From positions 141,940 through 205,939 of the forward strand of contig NZ_JALIRM010000013.1 in the NCBI RefSeq assembly GCF_022900255.1: a stretch of DNA of 64,000 nucleotides, read 5' to 3'. Both the position numbers and the translations under genes were made by a program. Under the pieces are notes generated by a model. The model ran no database searches. It was not told the origin of the DNA and saw only the letters and a list, made by a program, of their open reading frames with translations. Positions 60,221 to 64,000 of this stretch are shown in pieces; positions within the stretch are counted from its first letter, which is position 1; every line of letters starts with the position of its first letter. The DNA is from Lederbergia wuyishanensis. GTDB lineage: Bacteria; Bacillota; Bacilli; Bacillales; Bacillaceae_C.

Positions 60221-60235
60221 TTGTAAGCGTTGTCT
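60221..60235 (+). promoter_or_regulatory. cre site (CcpA operator)
   Basis: TTGTAAGCGTTGTCT matches the cre consensus WTGNAANCGNWNNCW at every fixed position. It overlaps the -35 of the promoter for the GH43 gene, so CcpA would repress when preferred sugars are present. Confidence 0.8.
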
Positions 60236-60258
60236 TTTGCTTTTTTTCATATTATAAT
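60230..60258 (+). promoter_or_regulatory. Sigma-A promoter upstream of the GH43 gene
   Basis: TTGTCT (60230-60235), 17 bases, TATAAT (60253-60258). The leader to the GH43 start would be about 225 bases, so a second, nearer promoter is possible. Confidence 0.65.
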
Positions 60259-60272
60259 AACAAAAACACAGT

Positions 60273-60291
60273 TTGTCTAGTCGTTATACAA
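60273..60291. promoter_or_regulatory. Probable sugar-regulator operator
   Basis: TTGTCTAG-TCG-TTATACAA is an imperfect 8-3-8 palindrome (6 of 8 pairs) placed about 10-28 bases after the predicted start. This position suits a GntR- or LacI-type repressor. No such regulator gene is in the window. Confidence 0.45.
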
Positions 60292-60490
60292 AGTTTTTAT
60301 TTCTATTATTTCATGAATGGGAGGAATAGATGAAAAGTTACTATTATTAAAGTTCATTTTCTTGTAGGTCATTTATAAATGACTATCTTTCAAAAATATA
60401 GATTAAGAATTTATTTTACAATAATTGGTATTAAATAAGCGTACTTAATATTTCTTAGTAGAATTTAAGATTAATAGAGGTGAATAGAAA

Positions 60491-61468
60491 ATGAAAAAAG
60501 TTAAACAGAACGAACCGTTAGTCGAGCATATTTACACTGCTGACCCTTCTGCCCATATTTTTGAAGGGAAAATTTATATTTATCCTTCCCATGACTTAGA
60601 CCATGATGGACCATCTAATGATAATGGCGATCAATATGCGATGGAGGATTATCATGTACTATCTTTAGATGATTTCGCTTCTCCATGTGTGGACCACGGT
60701 GAGGTACTTAATGTAAAAGATGTACCTTGGGCAAAAAAACAAATGTGGGCGCCGGATGCTGCTTATAAAAACAATACATACTACCTATATTTCCCAGCGA
60801 AAGATCATGATGAAATTTTCCGAATTGGAGTAGCTACTAGCCCAAACCCGGCAGGACCTTTTACTCCGCAAGAAAATTACATACAAGGTAGTTTCAGCAT
60901 GGACCCTGCCGTATTGGTTGACGCTGATAATCGAGCATATATGTATTTTGGCGGTCTTTGGGGTGGGCAATTGGAAAAATGGCGTACAGGAAGCTATGAT
61001 CCTAATGGAAAAGGTCCTGATGCTACGGAACCTGCATTAGGTCCCATGTTTGCTGAATTGAACGATGACATGCTTTCTTTCAAAGGGAAGCCTCAAGAAA
61101 TCTCCATTATCGATGAAGAAGGAAATCCTATCTTGGCTGGTGATGAGGAAAGAAGATTTTTTGAAGGTCCCTGGGTTCATAAATACAATGGGTATTATTA
61201 TCTTTCCTATTCGACAGGAACTACCCATCTTCTCGCCTATGCGATGAGTAAAAATCCACAAGGACCATTTGTTTATAAAGGTACGATTCTAACTCCAGTT
61301 CTAGGATGGACAACGCATCATTCTATAGTAGAATTTAAAGGCAAATGGTATTTATTTTATCATGACGCTTCTTTATCTGGCGGTGTAAATCATAAGCGTA
61401 GTGTAAAGTTCACGGAGCTAAAATATAATGAGGATGGAACAATACAAACAATCAAATACGAGTCTTAA
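60491..61468 (+). CDS. Glycoside hydrolase family 43 enzyme
   Basis: A 325-residue intracellular GH43 five-bladed propeller enzyme, of the beta-xylosidase/alpha-L-arabinofuranosidase type. Catalytic positions: base Asp18 in TADPSAHIFEGKIYIYPSHD, pKa modulator in SMDPAVLVD near 138-146, acid Glu in FFEGPWVHK near 224. No signal peptide, so it acts on imported oligosaccharides, in line with the divergent ABC importer. GAGGTG precedes the ATG at 60491. The cre site and operator upstream predict catabolite repression and specific induction. Confidence 0.92.
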   Translation: MKKVKQNEPLVEHIYTADPSAHIFEGKIYIYPSHDLDHDGPSNDNGDQYAMEDYHVLSLDDFASPCVDHGEVLNVKDVPWAKKQMWAPDAAYKNNTYYLYFPAKDHDEIFRIGVATSPNPAGPFTPQENYIQGSFSMDPAVLVDADNRAYMYFGGLWGGQLEKWRTGSYDPNGKGPDATEPALGPMFAELNDDMLSFKGKPQEISIIDEEGNPILAGDEERRFFEGPWVHKYNGYYYLSYSTGTTHLLAYAMSKNPQGPFVYKGTILTPVLGWTTHHSIVEFKGKWYLFYHDASLSGGVNHKRSVKFTELKYNEDGTIQTIKYES

Positions 61469-61474
61469 ATTAAA

Positions 61475-61507
61475 TATCACCACACGAACTATTCAATGTG
61501 TGGTGAT
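61475..61507. terminator. Bidirectional terminator between GH43 and MFS genes
   Basis: ATCACCACAC and GTGTGGTGAT arms, followed by TTTTTT on the plus strand. The right arm overlaps the last codons of the convergent MFS gene. Confidence 0.85.
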
Positions 61508-62733
61508 TTTTTCACATCTATATAAACTGTTTCTTTTTCATTTAGCCTTTCAAAAATAGGGTTGAACCAACAAACGATGGTAGTGCAGGCTATAAGGCAT
61601 CCTAAAACGGTAAATAAAATAGGAATAGAAAATACCTCTGCAAAGAGACCCCCTAATGCTGCTCCGAACGGAATTCCAGCTTGAGCCAACAAAATCCTTA
61701 CAGAAAACACCCTGCCACGCAAGTGTTCCGGAACCCTTTGCTGATATAACGTCGTATTATTTATATTAAAAATTATTGCAAATAAACCTTGCCCAAAAGA
61801 AATAACAAGAGCTAGCCAATAAAACGGAGTCCAAGCTAACCCTAAAAATAATACCCCAGAAATAAACAATGAACCTAGCATGACCCTTTTTCTATTTCTT
61901 GGTTCCTTTAGAGTACCAGTAAGGATAGTGCCCCCAACCATACCGAACGAAAAGGCGGAAGTAAATAGACCATATTTAAAAGCAGTGCCATGCAATTCAT
62001 CCGTAATAAATGGCAGAAACATAGGTTGCGCAGCGCCGGAACTAAAGTTAATCATCATCATCATCATTCCTACCCAAAACAATACAGGGTATACACGATA
62101 AAATTGGAGCCCTTCTTTAAACTGGGTAAACCAACTTTCTCTTTTTCTTAATTGTTTTTTCTTCGAGCTTGGGTTCATCATTAATAGCACACCAGAAACT
62201 CCTAGAGAAATAATAAGGATATATAAAACAGGTTCTGTTCCAAAAGCTGCTATTAGTACTCCACCGAATGTTGGTCCTAAAAGCATCATCACCTGCCCTG
62301 TTCCTTCAAGAATGGAGTTGCCTTTCAATAACTTTTCTTTAGGTAAGATATCCGCAACATAAGCCATGATTGCAGGATAAAAGATTGGCTGAGCAAGTCC
62401 TACCGCTACAGATACAGCAAATAAATGCCATGCTTCTAATTGATTGAAAGAAATTAACATAACTAATACAAGGAAAGCAGCTGCTCGGGACCACTCTGAA
62501 AACATCATTACTTTTTTACGATCCCATCGATCTAAGTAAGGACCTGAAAAAAGCTGAATCAAAATATTCGGAAGCATAAATGATACCCATATACTTCCCA
62601 TCGCCATCTTCGAGCCCGTCATTTCATATACGAGCCACGATAATGCAAAGGTAGCAAATGTACTGCCTAGTCCAGACGCTGCTTGAGCTAACCACAAAAA
62701 CACAAATTTTCTATTTAATAATAATTCTTTCAT
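61489..62733 (-). CDS. MFS exporter (MFS_3 / EntS-like)
   Basis: A 414-residue, 12-span MFS protein of the MFS_3 type: NRKFVFLWLAQAASGLGSTFATFALSWLVYEMTGS at the start and PYLDRWDRKKVMMFSEW as the loop 2-3 motif. The late LYQQRVPEHLRGRVFSVRILLAQAGIPFGA is characteristic of this exporter group, which includes siderophore and macrolide exporters. Substrate unknown. It is convergent with GH43 and probably unrelated to sugar use. Confidence 0.88.
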   Translation of the reverse strand: MKELLLNRKFVFLWLAQAASGLGSTFATFALSWLVYEMTGSKMAMGSIWVSFMLPNILIQLFSGPYLDRWDRKKVMMFSEWSRAAAFLVLVMLISFNQLEAWHLFAVSVAVGLAQPIFYPAIMAYVADILPKEKLLKGNSILEGTGQVMMLLGPTFGGVLIAAFGTEPVLYILIISLGVSGVLLMMNPSSKKKQLRKRESWFTQFKEGLQFYRVYPVLFWVGMMMMMINFSSGAAQPMFLPFITDELHGTAFKYGLFTSAFSFGMVGGTILTGTLKEPRNRKRVMLGSLFISGVLFLGLAWTPFYWLALVISFGQGLFAIIFNINNTTLYQQRVPEHLRGRVFSVRILLAQAGIPFGAALGGLFAEVFSIPILFTVLGCLIACTTIVCWFNPIFERLNEKETVYIDVKKSPHIE

Positions 62734-62925
62734 TATCCCATACCCTTCTGTTGCTGTCCGAGTGATTGATTTTTATATAATTCTACCATCTCCTCTTTTT
62801 TCCTTCATTTCTAGTTTTTTTAATTCCATATTTTTAATTACAATATTTGTTTCTTTTCATTACTAATCTTATAGAGCTATAATATACAAATGTACTTTTT
62901 GATTGTTAGTAGGAGGAAAAAATAA

Positions 62926-63831
62926 TTGAACGCAAAAGCTCTATTAATGGCACTTTTTACAGTTATAATTTGGGGATCCACTTTTGCAGGTATTCGTGTT
63001 AGCTTGAATGGTGGTTATTCTCCCGGGCATTTAGTTCTTGTACGTTATTTTGTGGCATCTGCGTTATTTATTGTTTATGCCTTATGGCCAGGTGTTAAAT
63101 TCCGGTTGCCTCAAAAAAAGGATTTGTTAAAAATTCTTATATTAGGATGGATTGGCATCAGTGTTTATCATATTGGCGTTACATTTGGCGAACAAACGAT
63201 TTCTGCGGGTACAGCAGGGATGCTCGTTGGTTCTGCCCCAATTTTTACCGCTATTATTGCAGCGATTGTTTTAAAAGAACGCTTAGGTTTATTCGGTTGG
63301 TTAGGTTTAAGTATTGGTTTTATTGGAATCATTTTAATAACGTTAGGAACGGCGGGATCTTCCTTCACCATTTCCGAAGGAGCTTTTTTTGTGCTAATTT
63401 CTGCTTTTGCCACTTCCGTATTTTTTGTTTTCCAAAAGCCGTTTTTAACCCGCTATAAACCAATAGAATTGACAGCTTATTTTACATGGGCGGGCACGAT
63501 TCCGTTTTTGATCTTCGCTCCAGGCTTTTTCCAAACGATTCAGCATGCCACATTGGAAGCCAGTCTCACTGCTATATATGTCGGGGTTTTTCCAGGCGCC
63601 ATCGCTTATGTAATGTGGGCAATAGCACTATCGCTAAGTAAAGCTAGTTCTATTACTAGCGTCTTATATCTTGAACCAGCTATTGCTATACTTGTTGCCT
63701 GGATGTGGTTGCAGGAATTCCCATCTATTCTCTCACTTATCGGGGGAATCGTAGCGATTTCTGGTGTATTGATTGTGAATATAAAAACACGAAAAGCTAA
63801 AGCAAATAAAGTTATGGCCAAAGCGTCGTGA
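62926..63831 (+). CDS. EamA/DMT family transporter
   Basis: A 301-residue drug/metabolite transporter with ten spans in two EamA repeats: AKALLMALFTVIIWGSTFAGIRV opens repeat 1 and ISAFATSVFFVFQKPFLTRY opens repeat 2, which ends in LEPAIAILVAWMWLQEFPS. The start is TTG 62926, nine bases after AGGAGG. Exporters of amino acids or metabolites are common in the family; the substrate is unknown. It lies just left of an insertion sequence, which begins about 26 bases beyond its stop. Confidence 0.9.
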   Translation: MNAKALLMALFTVIIWGSTFAGIRVSLNGGYSPGHLVLVRYFVASALFIVYALWPGVKFRLPQKKDLLKILILGWIGISVYHIGVTFGEQTISAGTAGMLVGSAPIFTAIIAAIVLKERLGLFGWLGLSIGFIGIILITLGTAGSSFTISEGAFFVLISAFATSVFFVFQKPFLTRYKPIELTAYFTWAGTIPFLIFAPGFFQTIQHATLEASLTAIYVGVFPGAIAYVMWAIALSLSKASSITSVLYLEPAIAILVAWMWLQEFPSILSLIGGIVAISGVLIVNIKTRKAKANKVMAKAS

Positions 63832-63857
63832 TGCGTATAAATAAATGTACCCAAGGA

Positions 63858-64000
63858 TGAAGTGCACCCCAGAAGTTAGATTCAAAATCTAACTTTTGGG
63901 GTGTTTTATTATGGTTAAATATGCGGATAACTTTAAGGCGATGGTAGTGAATGAATACCTCAGAGGGACGCTTGGCTATAAAAGATTGGCTGAAAAACAT
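63858..64000 (+). mobile_element. Left end of an IS3-family-like insertion sequence
   Basis: The probable terminal repeat begins TGAAGTGCACCCCAGAAG at 63858. CACCCC-A-AAGTTAGAT and ATCTAACTTTTGGGGTG form a near-perfect inverted pair (63864-63903) before the transposase start. The element continues past the window edge, so its type, completeness and target duplication cannot be judged. Confidence 0.7.
63911..64000 (+). CDS. IS3-family-like transposase OrfA, N-terminus only
   Basis: The first 30 codons from ATG 63911 read VKYADNFKAMVVNEYLRG and then TLGYKRLAEKH, the usual opening helix-turn-helix of IS3/IS150-type OrfA proteins (KYSxEFKxxVVxxYLxG). The reading frame is open at the window end. 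It would form the DNA-binding part that recognises the IS ends. Confidence 0.75.
   Translation, partial: MVKYADNFKAMVVNEYLRGTLGYKRLAEKH

Overview
The window is chromosomal DNA of a low-GC Gram-positive bacterium of the Bacillaceae or a close relative. Almost every gene has a strong AGGAGG-type ribosome binding site with some TTG and GTG starts. Many genes look like known Bacillus families (trhP1/trhP2, htpG, katE, nhaK, yerD, ykoEDC, feoAB, ComP/ComA-like regulators). A CIRCE element, a Fur box, a guanine riboswitch, a TPP riboswitch, a sigma-B-type promoter and a cre site can all be read directly. The species cannot be fixed from the sequence alone. No rRNA, tRNA, CRISPR array or prophage was seen. 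An IS3-type insertion sequence begins at the right edge.

Layout. 1-5.7 kb: a truncated MFS transporter, the trhP pair for tRNA wobble-uridine hydroxylation, a DUF2975/XRE pair, a cupin and a zinc peptidase. 6-11.4 kb: VOC and GyrI-like proteins, htpG under CIRCE, two unknown genes and a TSUP exporter. 11.5-16.4 kb: a TetR/hydrolase/HPRT operon and the Fur-controlled feoAB locus with a small cysteine-rich partner. 16.4-26.4 kb: accessory small proteins, glutamate-synthase-like YerD, an SDR/TetR unit and NhaK. 26.5-32 kb: a riboswitch-controlled purine permease/phosphoribosyltransferase operon, YhcH, a phosphodiesterase and KatE. 32-39.5 kb: a broken small membrane gene, an HhH protein, an unrecognised two-gene membrane system, an ABC exporter, a dispersed repeat and a flavoprotein. 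39.5-45.6 kb: an ABC/FtsX exporter, a ComP/ComA-like two-component system and YjdM. 45.7-48.8 kb: YkoEDC thiamine-precursor ECF transporter. 49-55 kb: a LigB-type dioxygenase, a TetR/metallo-beta-lactamase operon, LysR with an F420-ligase-like protein, and PhoX. 55.4-61.5 kb: a sugar ABC importer, a Gfo/Idh dehydrogenase and a GH43 glycosidase. 61.5-64 kb: an MFS exporter, an EamA exporter and the IS end.

The most unusual observations are these. (1) feoB has no ATG, GTG or TTG upstream of its P-loop; an ATC stands where the start should be. (2) Two unlinked ABC exporter operons share a promoter module of three TGCGG-like half-sites at 21-22 bp steps, ending at the same distance from the -10. 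The half-site matches the ComA recognition core, and a ComA-like regulator lies next to one of the two. (3) htpG carries a perfect CIRCE. (4) An unrecognised, tightly coupled two-gene membrane system lies at 33-35.8 kb. (5) A small membrane gene is interrupted by a single TGA at a probable Trp position. Coordinates were counted by hand and may be off by a base or two for short sites.
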